In this document: piece by piece, positions 40,301-53,600 of the stretch
How the letters are laid out: every line of letters begins with the position of its first letter
Position numbering within the stretch: the stretch's first letter is position 1
Assembly (NCBI RefSeq): GCF_051020985.1
Contig: NC_135002.1
Location: 9,176,001 to 9,240,000, forward strand
DNA: 64,000 nucleotides
Direction: 5' to 3'
Source: Nomia melanderi
Lineage: Eukaryota; Arthropoda; Insecta; Hymenoptera; Halictidae
Notes under the pieces: model-generated
What the model was told of the DNA's origin: nothing
Database searches by the model: none
The model's input: only the letters and a program-made list of their open reading frames with translations
Made by a program: the position numbers and the translations under genes

Positions 40301-43300
40301 TCGGTACGGCCGCGTCGGTAGCCATTTGTAATTCGCCGAAGAAAAAATTGACAAAAAGTCGAATCAAAGTGTGATGACGGAGGGAGATGACCAGCTACCT
40401 GCAATTAACGATGCTCGCTGCCAGATGTAATTAAAATTGTGTGGTTCCTTTTGTTCATCTTTTTCCCTCATCTGTGCCCAACAGCTCGCCTTTTTTAATG
40501 AATCCTTTCAATTTCGCCTTCCATCCTCGATGTTCCAATTCATTTGACCGAAAAACAGTCGTCTAGTTTCTCGTAAACCCGAAGCGTACTTCTATGCGTT
40601 TCTTATTTCGCGGATGCAAATAAAATCTTGACGCCTCTCGGACGTTACAGATAATTTTGTAAACGGACGTGCTAAACCGACTCAATTGTCGTAAATTATT
40701 TAAATAATAATGAACAGTTCGATACGAGGATGTTTTAATCTTACCGATGGTCAAAAGAACGAAATGGTTGCAGATCTTCGGAATCTAATTAATATTTCGT
40801 AAAATGATTTCATTGATATCAGTAAATTCATTGTCCTAAGATTCTTCGTTGTTTCGATAAGTCTACTGCGAGAAACTCTTAAGCAATGCTCCAGAAAAGA
40901 AAAGTAACTTCACCAGTTTATAGACATTACTGTAAAACCAATTTCCTACGCAACAACATCGCACACCTCCATTGGTGTTTAAATCCATGTTTAATCATGC
41001 ACGTACTCGGTAGCTCAACGAACATTTCGCAGTTGAACATCACGGAACCTCGCCGAACTGACGATGCACCGGTGTCACGCAACGTCCCGTGAACACGAGC
41101 CCACCAAGCACGGGGCCCGGGCGACCATAAACTTTTCGGGGAACGCGCGCAGGAGGGGGACGGAACTTTCGGCAATTACATTTTTATTGCGACCGATTCG
41201 TGCATTTCATCGTAGCACATTGTATCAGTTCCGTGGCGATTTAAAAAAAATCTGGCCCCGGCGGCACCACCCCTTCGCCGACGATGACAGAGTCGACAGA
41301 ATATTACAGAGATCCTCCAGTGGAGTTAATTCCCCCGGCGGGGCCCGTGCAGGGGTACTGTTTTAATTAGAAAATCTAATTGATGGCCGCGTACGGTGTG
41401 GCTGCCGAGCAATCCATAAACGACTTCTTAGAGCTGTGCACCTGGCCAACACGGCGTTAATTACTCACCTTCTGTGGCCAGGGTCCTTCCATCTCTCGCC
41501 TCCCTCTTTCTCTCTTTCTCTCTTTCTCTCTCCTATCCCCACCCTTTCCCAGCATCGTTCTACTCATTTTTTACGAGCTCTCTCTTGACTCTGGTGAGCC
41601 TGAAAGAGTCACAAGAGTAGGAGAACGAAGAGAGGGGCTGGCGGAAAAAAGAGGAAAACGGTGAATCGGTAGGATGAAGGAGGACAGGTAGCTAAGCTAA
41701 AGACACCGGGATGAGAAAGAGGAATAGAGAGACCGTGAGTGAGAGGAGGTTGCAGGGTGGTTGACGAAGAGAAAGAGAACGATAGAGGGGGTGGGAGAAG
41801 GAGAGAGCAACAAGTGTCTCCCGTCGCGAGGCGCAAAAGCATTCCTAATTACGCCCCTGCCCTTGGAGCGAGACGAGAACGAGACAAAAAGCGCGTTGAT
41901 TACATTTTCGTATAATTTCATCGGCCGGCTCTCGCCATTAAGAGCCACCACCGCGCGCAAATTAGATCGATTCTTTAATGCCCGGAGCCGCGTAATTGGT
42001 TCTCATTCTCGGAAGCTGACGATGAAATCGGATATCTGTCGTGTATATGCCCAGGCCAACGGGGTGGACCAGCGGGACTCGAACGGGCCGCGTCGGGTGC
42101 GCGGCCCACGGTAATTGCTTCTCCGACTGTTTTGCGGTTCCCCGCGCCGAAACCGTGCCACCGAAACCACCCTTTGCGAGCGTATCGTTAATGTCGCGAT
42201 ACGCCCGGCCGATAATGAAGCGAGAAACGCTTTTTGCCGGACAGTTCGCGGGATGTTAATGAATCGTAACGCGCGGCGCGGCTGTTATTTTAACGCGCTC
42301 GCACGTTCCGCGATTTCCGTGGGCCCAGCGAGCGCGCAGTCGTTACGCGTGCCGTGATTGCACCGCACGGAATTGAAACTGTTCGGGAACGTTTGCATGC
42401 TGCGCACGGTGCATGTGATGATGTTTGGGGGCTTTGATTGATTTCTGATGCTAGAGGTTTGTTGGGGAGATGCAGAAGATGATGGAGTTCGATGTTTCTT
42501 GTCTTCGACCCTGTAGCCGTAACGTGGTACACACGTCTTGGTTACTTTATTCGTTTTATAGAGAGCAGGTTGCATTGGTGTTTTGAACAATTTTAATGCT
42601 TTCGAAGCGCATCATATTGAAACACGCTTTTGATGATCAACGTATTTTATTTATCTCTGATTGTTTTTACTCTCTCTTTTTCATTGGTATTACAAAGTTT
42701 ATTGTAATTATTCAGTGTAAACTATAAACTTCACCCGGAGAGAGTTAATAGATGTTTTGAAGCTTCTTCGCGATAGTAATATGTATTCTTGAGTAGAATA
42801 CGCATCGGTGCTCGGTATAATATCGATTACAAATCAAATTCTTTGGACTTATAAACACAAAGACATCTTAGGCATTACTTCTTCAAGACGATTGTGTTCG
42901 CGTAACAGACAGTATAAACAAATTGATAGAACGGTGTGCACAAAGAAACGAAAGCAGTGTTTTGGCACCGAAATCACTTTGGCTGGTAACTTCTCGCTAA
43001 CATCGCAAGAAATTTGAAGTAAACCGAGCAGGGTTACATCGACTGCGCAAAGTTTGAATATGTCCGTGGTTCTTGTTACAGTGGTACAGGGTGGACGCAA
43101 CCAAGATTCGGGAGGATTTGGTCCGTTTATGGATCCCCCTTGGATCGGGACCACAGTGCGACCAACCTGACAAAACTGCCGAAATCTTCCTAATGAAATC
43201 CGTTGAGAGATCAGACTCTTTACCATTACAAGCGTGGCATTCTCTGGCAAGATCCGCTCTGTCCTGGTTCATCAGCCGCACATCCATAAATGGGTGAGTA

Positions 43301-44602
43301 CCGGGCCCCCGGAGCCCGACTTTCTTCAAGATTACAGAATTTATTCCTTACTATTAGAGTGTCCCGGAAAGTATTAGGTATATCAGAACTTTGGTTTGCT
43401 AACAAGGAAACTTTGGTAACCTGAAAATTCCACTTTTGAAACTTCACGGATTTCTGGAGCTCCTCAGTTCAGTTACCAAGCAAATGTTTCTTTTTCTTTT
43501 TTTTTTGTATTCGACGTGGAAACACCTCATTAAAACTAATGTGTTTTTTCTTCATTCCCTTCTGTAACTTAATACTCCAATAACAAACGAACGAGGTATG
43601 TATAGTATCGGTGAGAAGAGAAACCAGAAGGAATGAGAAAAAAGATTATTCAAGTTATCGAATGTTCTCTGAAACGCCCCAATAATTTTCTTTATTTTTA
43701 ATATCGAAAGCAAACCATGGTTAAATGTTACCTCAGTTTATAATTTATACACATCCATCGCAATGCGTAAAATATCAAATATCGTTCTATTTGTAAGCCT
43801 TAGGATATCCAAAGAAAAGAGTGCCATACAAGCGTAACTAGTTTCTCGCGTTTTTCAATGAACAATCGTCGTTTCACGTTCGCATTTAACCCATCAATTC
43901 CAATAATTGCGTAAAAAAGACAGAAAACCTTCGTACTCGAAAACCACGTGCACTATCAAGTAGTTTACATTCATAAACAGTTCACCTAAAGCCCTTAAAC
44001 CGTCTCATAAACCTCTCGATTGCCCAAGATCCACGCGCTCTTAATCTCTCAATTTATCATGCATTCCGAGGAGAGACCGCTTAACCTTAATCACCCTGCC
44101 GATGCATAAAATACCAGCGTTTAAGGACGGGTCGGCCAACCGATAACGCGCATCAAATTCAATTAAACTCTCCGGTGACGCGCCGAAAACCCAGGATAAT
44201 TTTCCCGGGTGCGATCGCGGAAACGCCGGGGAGCCTTGATCCCCTATTGTCGCGGAGGGTTTTCTATAGTTGGCAGGCAAGGTGTCGGCCTACCGAAGGC
44301 AGATCGTTCGCGAGGTGATGAAAGGAGGCTTTCCCTTCTCGCCGGTTAATTAATAACCACGCAGATACGATCTCCGCCTATCTCCGCTGTCCGATGAAGC
44401 TCGACAAGCTGGTGGCAAAGGGCCTAGCCATGGCTGTGCCCGTCTGCTGGCTACGGCTCTTAAGGTAGGCCCCGGCCAACAAACATAGTGAGGAAGAGAA
44501 AGAGAGAAGAAAACGGAGACGAAACGGAGCGCTGGCGCGATAAAGAAAGGAAGAAAGAAAGAAAGATGGGAACAACGAGCTGAGAAATAAAGAGAGAAAG
44601 AG

Positions 44603-44646
<44 letters not shown>

Positions 44647-47600
44647 AAGAAGAGAGAGGTTTCGACGGGCGAGAAAGAGGAAGAGAAATGGTTATTGATG
44701 ACCAGCTTTGTTTGCCCCCCGAACCGTTTATTAAAATCCAACGCGGGTGATTAACCTCTCCCCGGCTGCGTCGTCCTGACAGCTACCAGGCGAAAATACC
44801 ACCGCAGCCGTAGCGACGGTGTATATAGGATTGACCGGGGAACCGTTTATTAAAATCCAACACACAACCAGAGCCTATCCGAGGCGGCTACTAGGCGGAA
44901 CAGCTCCGCGCCGGCCGCTTCATGAATTAGAATGATGTAGAAGTTTCTTCGCCGGGTTCTCGCCCCGGCCGAATTGAGCAATTAACGCATTACGAGCCGG
45001 AGCCGTTTCGGGCCCTGTCCGCGGGAGGATAAATTCCTGATAAAATATAGATTTTCGTGAAACCGTTTTATTGATCGTAAAAGCGGATGAAATGTATCCC
45101 CGCGTCGCGCCCCCCGTAAAAGTCAATCCGCCGAGATAGTTAATATTATTCGTAATGCTGTAAATAAAGGTGAGTTACGCGGTGGGGCGTGGGTAGAGGC
45201 GAGCCACCGCGGGAAACGTAATTAGACCGGATGCAGGGAAACGTCTCGGAAGTGGAATTAACGGATCGAGCGAGGAGGACGTTAAACCCGGACGCTTCCT
45301 GATCCAGCGGGGAGTCGTACGGTTTTGATCCCTTGCCTCGTCGCGTTGTACTGGACTAAGATTCGTTCAATGAAATTCAACACTTGGCGCTCGAAAGTTT
45401 TCCACTGGAACTGTTCGATACTTTTTTATGAGATATAAACGACTTTCCTCGAAACCAACTATTAGACATAGAGTTAGCAATGACAGCCTTCTATGGATTC
45501 TATTGAGTAAACTTATAATCAGTTGAAAAGAAGAACGGATCTTAATCTCCATGACAATATTTATGAAACAAGTTAATGTAGTTGTCTTTACGTCCCAATC
45601 AATTGTACCGAACAGACGTGTTTATTTATTGTCTTAGTTAAATGAAAACTGGTTCATTATTCTCCATTATAAAAGCCAACACTAACTAATGAGAAGCCGT
45701 ACGTAAATTATGAAACGAAGCTACTTTATTTCAATATTATGTATAAGGTTTTATTAAATTTGTTATATCAAATAATGACTGAAAGTCACTACACAAGTGT
45801 AAAGGGTTGCAATGTATATTATTGTGTACTGTAGTGTATAAATGTATCATGTGTTACATGCTATTTGTTGTTACAGTAAAATTAAAGAATGTAGTAGCTT
45901 GTTTTGAAACTAGACGTATTATATCGTGTTTTAGACAAATCGAAGGGAACGAAGAACTTTTGTCGTTGATTAAAAGGTTCGTTGAAGTAGTAGTAATCAT
46001 TTGTAAGAAAAAAAGACTGTATAATTTCAATGTATATTTAATACGCACGTTATATACAATGCGAAAAGAAGAGGTAGCAAAGTGCACACAAGATTCCGCG
46101 TACCAAATTGCACCGCCTTATCGGTTGGCCGTGTGCCATGAAATATTAAGATAATCGTCTCCCTCGTATTCAAGTAACAATTCGACGATATCAGTTAATA
46201 TTAATCATGCTTAATCTTTCGACTTCCGCGACCTCTCAATTGAGCAGGGTGTCTTAACGTCTTAGCGCACTGTCTGCGGAGGACTTTAATTTTTTACCAT
46301 TCGCTTGGTTCATCACGTCGATTAAATTTATTTTTCTATCAATGAACAGTATTCGTGTACGCTTATCTCGTTTACATCATTGTCGAAAATATAAGTATCT
46401 AATTTGAAAAAGAAAATATTAATTATAATTCAAGAGCCTACAATATTTTCCTCTTTTCCCTGCTCTGTATCTTTCTTCTACTCTGTGTCGTATTCATTAA
46501 TATTTATCATTCATTATTACCAAATATCTAAATATAAGTCCAAAGTTGCACAAGATACGAGAAGACGTGTAAAATATCCAAATCATAGTACTTTTAATGC
46601 ATTTCACAAAAAAGAATAACGTTCCATCGCACTGCTGTCTCCCCATTTACGATACCGAAAACTTCGCATAAAACTCCTCAGTCTAGTAACGACCGACGAG
46701 CACGCCCAAATAAATATAAATCGCAACCGGCGGGGCCGCGGGGGCCTGTTAACGACGTGCAAGGATAATTCACTGTGACCCGCGCGCGGGTAACGTCAAT
46801 TAACGGACGCCGGTGATCAACCTTGATCGCGCGTATTTACAGCGAGTTTCGCCGTAGAAAATGACGGGTGCCGAGGATGAAAAGAACGACGACGAAAGTC
46901 ACCTGGGTGACGTTCATGTGACGTTACAACACGCTCCCGCTGAGAATATTCATTACATTCCCTGGTACGGTTGATCTCCTTCGCGCCGGTAGCTCCTGGC
47001 TTCGAGGGCCCCGCGTTCGCTCTCTTCTCTCACAAATTAATCATAATTAGTTGCGAGATGTCCTCCAACGGTCCATTCCGGCCGGTGGCCGGAACGGGGG
47101 ACGGAGGCGAGAGGCCGTGAAAGAGAAACGGTGAAGGAGTGGAGAGGAGGGCAATAAAAAAGGAACGAGAGGGGAAGGACACGAAGAAAGGAGAGACGAA
47201 AGAAAATCAGCCGGTCGAAGCGTGCATCCGCTCCTCTCGGCACTCGGGCTCGGGAGGGTGACCGGCGGCCCGGCCCGTTGCCTTTTCGAATCTCCCGACG
47301 CCATCCTGATTTTATTTTCGGCCAAATTGCGCGCAATTTTCGACAAATGGGCAGGTGTCCACGTAAGAATCCTTTCGCAGCTCCTGACGTCAATTAACAA
47401 TGATTGGTCGTTGTCGGATGGTTATTACTTCTAATTGTCGGCCGGAAATCTTCGACGCTGTTGTAACCACGCGTTTCTGCTATTTCCGCGGCCCGCTGGA
47501 TTGCATCCCCAATGCAAATTCGATCGCTGATGCCCGCCCACCTCCGCCGAGCACGGAATAATTACGTGTGTTTCTTCCTTTGCTCTAATACTGTTATTTG

Positions 47601-50600
47601 CCCGAATTCGTTGAACACACACTTCCGCGGACTCGGGCCCGCCGCGCTCGAATCTCGCCGGTGAACGGACCCCCTGAGCGGTAGAGGTGCGAAGACGCGT
47701 GTTTAACACTTCGACCGCCGCGTCCGGCGAATTCGGCGATGTAATATTTTGTACGGATTTGGAAATTGATCCTTTGCACTTGGACGGTGACTACCAGTTG
47801 ATATTTGACGCAGGAAAATTATGAAGTTTAATGGTTGATGTTAAACTTTGCGTAATGTTTCGCTATGTGAAGCGTTGAAATAAAATGGTTTTGTTCGTTA
47901 AATTGGAAGGTTTAATTTCCTCGGGGAGGTATAAGAGTTTTAGTGGAATTTTGTTGTATTGAGAATAACGATTGCTGTAGAAAATGTGGACCCTTCAGCT
48001 TCTGCTTCGTTAGGAAAATTGTTTTGATTATACGAGTCATTTTGTGAGTACCCTTTTGGAGGCCAACATGTTAAGTGGTGGCTAATTAGGAGGGAAGATT
48101 GAGGAAGAATTTGTGAACCATGAAAGTAGGAACGATAGATGAAAAAGAATGAAAGAGGAAAGAAATCGAGTGGAATTTTTGTCTTGCACACTATTTATGA
48201 AGACATCTTTTTAACATCTTTTCTAGGAAAATAGAAGATTTCTAAACGTTATATTATACTTTTTATTATCGAATGTTCAGACATATTAGATGAAATTTCA
48301 CGTTTCAGTGGCATGAAAATTAAGAAAATGATTTAAGATGGATTTTCGTAACCATGAAATTCTACGAACTTCTTCATTCCCAAGGTAGCTTAAATGTGTC
48401 CCATTACGTCCACCTATTTCTGTTACACCCTGTACGTTCCGTTACTACCTGCTAAAGGAAGACGATCGAGGGAAGGAACTTTTTAGCTACGTATGCCACC
48501 TGTTATCTTCTTGCTTTTTCTTCTGCCTCCCCATCGTCCTCATAAACGTAACTTCTGAAAGGAGACTTTACTTTGTTGCTCGTATCGCGTTTGGATTAGC
48601 AATTACTGCTAATACGAGAACTATTAGCATTAACCGAATCACCTTATCACTCGCATCGCGTCACTACGGTTTAATTCATTTGCATAATGACTAAAACTCG
48701 ATCACCTTATTTTGTTTTTCAAAATTAGACGTCTGTTTTTGTAAAGAAACCTTGTTCCCGTCGAACATTTTGTTATAATGATTTTCATGGGTGAAGAGAA
48801 GTCTACAGGAGACTATAACCGTGAATGTTACGCAATTAATGTTAATGTTCGTTCATTATTTATGATTATATAGCATCTGTCTGTTACCACGTGAATTCGT
48901 GCCCAAGACAGTTTCTGTAACGCGGATTTCTTTAAACACAGGAAGACGGTACAATGATGAGAGAGGAATAACCGGTGGATCCACCTGATCTCCTACATTC
49001 TATCCGAACATGCGCAGTTGGAGCGGTCATTAATTCCTGGTATACCATAACTCTATATTTTAATAACCCGTGAGAGGCCGTTACCTAACAGCAACCCAAC
49101 AAAGCTGAGGCAAGCCAATTGTTTAATTCGTAACACGATTTGTTCTAATGGCCACTTCAGATTTGGTTTCCGAGACACTAAATACCATTCTATAACTTTC
49201 TTAATACAGGGTGTTTCAAGTGTTTTCACGCCAAACTAATCATGAAAATAAGTAATATCCATTGTGTTCCACTAGCAACAGTAAAAAGTATTTTCGCTTT
49301 CAGTATGTGTATCGCGAATGGGGCTGAACTAAAAGCTGACCATTAATTAGCGACAATTATACGTTTCCCTAGTGAGCTTATTAATTTTTAATTTGGAAAT
49401 GAAACCGCGACACGTGAATCGTTTATACAATTGAAAACATATATTTTGAATGTCGGACTCCCAGGTGCTGAACCGATGAAAGGATTAATCAGTAATTAGC
49501 AAGGCGCAAACTCCAGATGAAAGGAAGGGTGGTGTCTGCGAGTGGTGTGCGTTAAACCGTCAGGCACCGCCCCTCGGTTATAATTAGTGGTCATAGCACA
49601 GGAGGCACAGAGAGAAAGACGGAAATCTGCTCGTTTCGCAGGGGTCGATGAGGCGGCGCCCTCACGCTTTTCCATTAGACGCGAGAATTCGCGCCTGCGC
49701 CTCTCGATTAATTACGGAGAGGGTTGCCAATCGGAAGAAAAGCTGGAATGCGCGGTCCGGACGCGCAAACGCGCTAATAATAATTATTGACCAATCGCAG
49801 GATCCTTCAGAGAAAAAGGACGAATGGATTCGGTCGAGTCACCGGTCATTTTTATTTTTCTTCTTTGGTTCTTAGAGACTGTCGTGGAGGAAATTTTAAA
49901 GACTACTGAAATTAATTGCAATGGAAAATTGTCGGTCATTATAATTTTCGTCGCTGATCGTTAATAAAATCTTTCTTTTCCTTGCTTTCTTCTAATAATA
50001 AGAGGCGATTTTTCGAACTAAAAATTGTAATTGAGCTGTGGATGTTTATACAAGTTTGTGGTTTTCCTGAATTTTATTAATTCTTGTCTAACTGATAATA
50101 TAGATGTCAATAACAAATATTCGCGTGTGTAAGTAAAGTACAAGAATTTTAAGCGAAAACATGTTTATATGATAAATATTATATTTGTAATATTTTATTA
50201 ACATTTGTTGGATATATGTATTGTTTATGATTGCAATTTAAATAGTTCGTTGCAACTGCTAACTCTTGCAAGAAGTTACGGTTATACGTGGAATCAATAT
50301 AAATTGGAAATTTCTAGATTATAAATTGATAATTATGAGAAGAGAAGTGGTAGCAGTAAAGTAAATCGAGTTTGAACCGAGGACATATATTTGTATACTT
50401 AAATAATTCTCGCTAATTAAAAGATGCGGGCGCAGATGTGGGCGTTTCTCGAGGATCTGTCTCATTGGTACAACTGCGCGTTTGCGCCGTGCTAATTACT
50501 CATTAATCCTTTCTCGAGGAGCGCATGCTCAATGAGGAAACTGAAACGCAACCAAAGTGATGAAAGGGGTGTGTCCCATTCATTTTTCACATCGGCCGTT

Positions 50601-53600
50601 CGCACGTTCCGAGTGCCCATCGACGCACGCGATAAATCGAATTATCCTTGTTTCTTATGGAGCAGCATTCGTCAAATCGATTTGATTTGTCTTTATTACA
50701 CGAGCATAAGCAATAAAATTCAGAAGGTTACCCATCAAGAATGTCACTCAACCCAAAATATCTGATCCTTATGAAACTTTGTGGAACAAAAATTCGTTTC
50801 CATTGTTAAGAATCCTGTAGTTACTCATAAAAATAAAAATAAAGAACAATTTAAATTTCATCGAAGTATATGTATCTTCAAATTAAATTACAATATTTCA
50901 TTATGTCTTGTAACCCAGCAAATATTACAAAATCCGCTGCCCACTTATAACTATCGTCAAACACTTACGTCGAACTATAAAAAAATCAACAACGTTTTAC
51001 CTGGTAGAAATTTCAGTCACTTCCAAGAAAGCAACCTCTACAAATCAACGCACTTCACAGTCTCGTAAAGTTTCACCATAGTCCGAAGTTTCAATTTGAT
51101 GAACTTCGCCTGTCTTCGATATTCTACAACCCCCCCATCGAATTAATAGTAGAACTATCGGGTAGCTAAGAACAATTTCAAGTTTCCTCTGTCACGATTA
51201 TTAAAAGAATAAAAATAAAGACTGCAAACTCGTTTCCACGGAGGATTCTTAAGCCGATTTCAAACCGATTCAACTACGGGGAAATCAAAATCTACAAACG
51301 GCTCAAAATCTCAATAAATACACTCTGACGATCCCCATGACAAAATACATAAATAGAAGCCTTCCAATTCGACTGTTGGCTGGTCGCATCCTTAATCACC
51401 GGTGCCGGCTACGGTAGAAGCATCCCCAGAATAAAAAGGAGCCCGGACTTTGTAAAAGGCAAGAAAAACCGGGTAGAAGCGGATCGGGCAAAGAACAAGG
51501 GGACCCAAGGAGAGGAATAACAGAGAATCCCGGGAGAAGGAAAGTATAGGGAAAGACTCACGTTTAAGGATCCCGTTTAAGGATCTCTCTCTATCCTTTC
51601 CGCGACGCACCCTTGCTTCCCCCCTCCGCTCGCCTCCCCGAGAAAACGAGCGAAATAACAGGCACTTGTGCTTGCCACCCACGCATCCCTCTCCCAACCC
51701 CCAACTCCTCCTTTCCGTCTTCCTCTCTCTCACTCTCTCCCCTCCCCCCTTTTTGCTTCTCTCTCTTTCTCTCTCTCCGTCTATCCCTCTTCGTCCAGAA
51801 GAGAGAGAGAGCATTTGCAAACTCCGACGTGTACAATAATAATTACTGTCCGCAGATACTCCTATCCACCCTTTCTCTCCGTTCTCCGGTCTACCACCAC
51901 CAGGACGAATGGCGTGGCCTCCCCTCCAGATATCGCGGACAGGGTGGTCCTGGTCCACGCCTACCCAGCATCCCTAGCTCCGAGCAACGTCCCTTTCCCT
52001 CTCTTTCTCTCTCTCTCTTTGCCTCGCTTACTCTCCTTCTCTTTCCATCTCCTCCACCTCCCCTCTTCTCTCGCATCCCCTCGAAGGATCTCCCGCGATC
52101 GCGCTCTCGTTCACCGTGCTCGCTCTTCTCTGTATGCCAAAGCCGAGGGAACGACGCGCTTCGAGGAGAGAAAAGCCGTCTAACGAGAAGCCGACGCATC
52201 GCGGGTGGTTGCGGAGGGGCAAGAGGAAAAGAGGAACGACGGGAGGAGAGGGGGTGAATGCTAAATAGACGTTAGCTACGTTCCTTTCTGTCTCCTACAC
52301 TTCCGCTCCTCTCTCTCTTTCTCTTCTCTTCTCTAAAGACACCATTGTTCCCATCTTTCTTTTCCTCTCGTTCGCCTCCGTCTGTCCGTCTTCCTTTTTC
52401 TCTCTCTGCTCTCGCGTGTATATACACGTAGGGTTACGCACGCGTACACTCTCATTCTTGTAAATTGTCCCCACCCGATTTCCAGTGTCCCCCCACCACC
52501 GACAGGCCGGAACCTCGCGTACTCTCTTGAAATAAGCTTGCCCCCTACCCCCGGGAACGTATAAACATACGACGCTCGACGGAAACAACCGAGAGGAACC
52601 GAGGAATTCTCTACATTGTCGCTCGCGGACGAACACTGTCGCGCGATCGCGCGCGCACGCTGCGTCAGCCGGTCGCTCGTATCCCTTTCTGATCGCGTGT
52701 TCCCTTTTTTTCCCCCTTTTGCTTTTGGTATTTTCTTTTTCTTTTTATTTCTTACGTGTGCAAGTACACAGGTCTAGAGCGTCGATTGTATGATCATGAA
52801 AAAAAGGAGAGGAGGCTTGAAAGCGTGGGGGTGGGTCGAGATGGTATCGAGACAAGATCTCCCTCGATACGACAGATTTCGACTTGGTTGCCCCACGGAA
52901 TTTTTGAGTCTCATCGGAATAGTCGATTTCGGAAATCTGTTTGGCTCTTTCGACGCGTTAATTGCTGAATCAGCACTCGCCGCAGACAATTGGAACTGAT
53001 TTCTTGATGAAAGAGTACTTGAAAAGCCGGGACTATTTCTTAGCGGTGTTTTCTTAACTACTTTGGGTTAATGAGTCTTTAACTTAAGAGTACGGGGAAC
53101 TGTTGGAAAATGTAACATTCGCGTAAGAAGTACGCACTATTATAGAACACAAATAATTACGGAATCAACGTAATAAACTGCTTCAGAAATGAAAAACAAT
53201 AACTAAGTTTATCTTGCGTGCTATCTTTTTGTTGTAAGGTACAGGATTGTAATTTTATTTATTGTATAAAGTGTAACGTTATAATTAACGTAATATCTGT
53301 AAAAGACAATGCGTTGATTATTTGCATCGTTTCGGTAATTACAATAATAATTTCACTTTGATGGAAGTATCAGAATGGGAGGAATTAAAGGAAACAATGG
53401 AGAAGGGAGGATCCTAACGAGTTCGAAAATCAATCTCAGGCAACTGAGGCTTTGAAACGTCTTCCGCGAAGGGGAAAAGGGGATGACACGGGGAAAAAGG
53501 AAGAGAAAGGTCAGGATACCACGTAGCTCGTTCAAAGCGACAAACGAAGGTAAAGATGACTGGATAGATTCTTTAAGCGTTGCTCCAATCAGATCCCATG

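Larger units (their letters stand above)
30411..43081 (+). other. METTL9: METTL9 intron 1 (GC-AG)
   Basis: About 12.7 kb bounded by CAG|GCAAGT and TTGTTACAG|TGG. It holds no second gene that I can support. Content in order: a 12-bp repeat 53 bp after the donor; a homeodomain-core cluster at 30915-31181; CpG-rich patches near 32.0-32.6 and 33.2-33.9 kb; CAGC, CGAA and CCG tandem repeats at 32.36, 35.9 and 37.3 kb; two TTAA-flanked miniature elements at 37.9 and 39.6 kb; purine and pyrimidine tracts near 41.5 kb. The open frames inside it show no family resemblance and no paired splice sites. Confidence 0.85.

Noticed and set aside
48395..48437. GTGTCCCATT...TTACACCCTGTA, with similar ends at 43358 and 49205
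   Set aside because: These resemble common insect repeat termini, but no paired end or target duplication was found.
51613..52257. 214-codon frame on + and 188-codon frame on -
   Set aside because: Products of the CT/GA low-complexity region (poly Ser/Leu/Pro and Arg/Glu/Gly).
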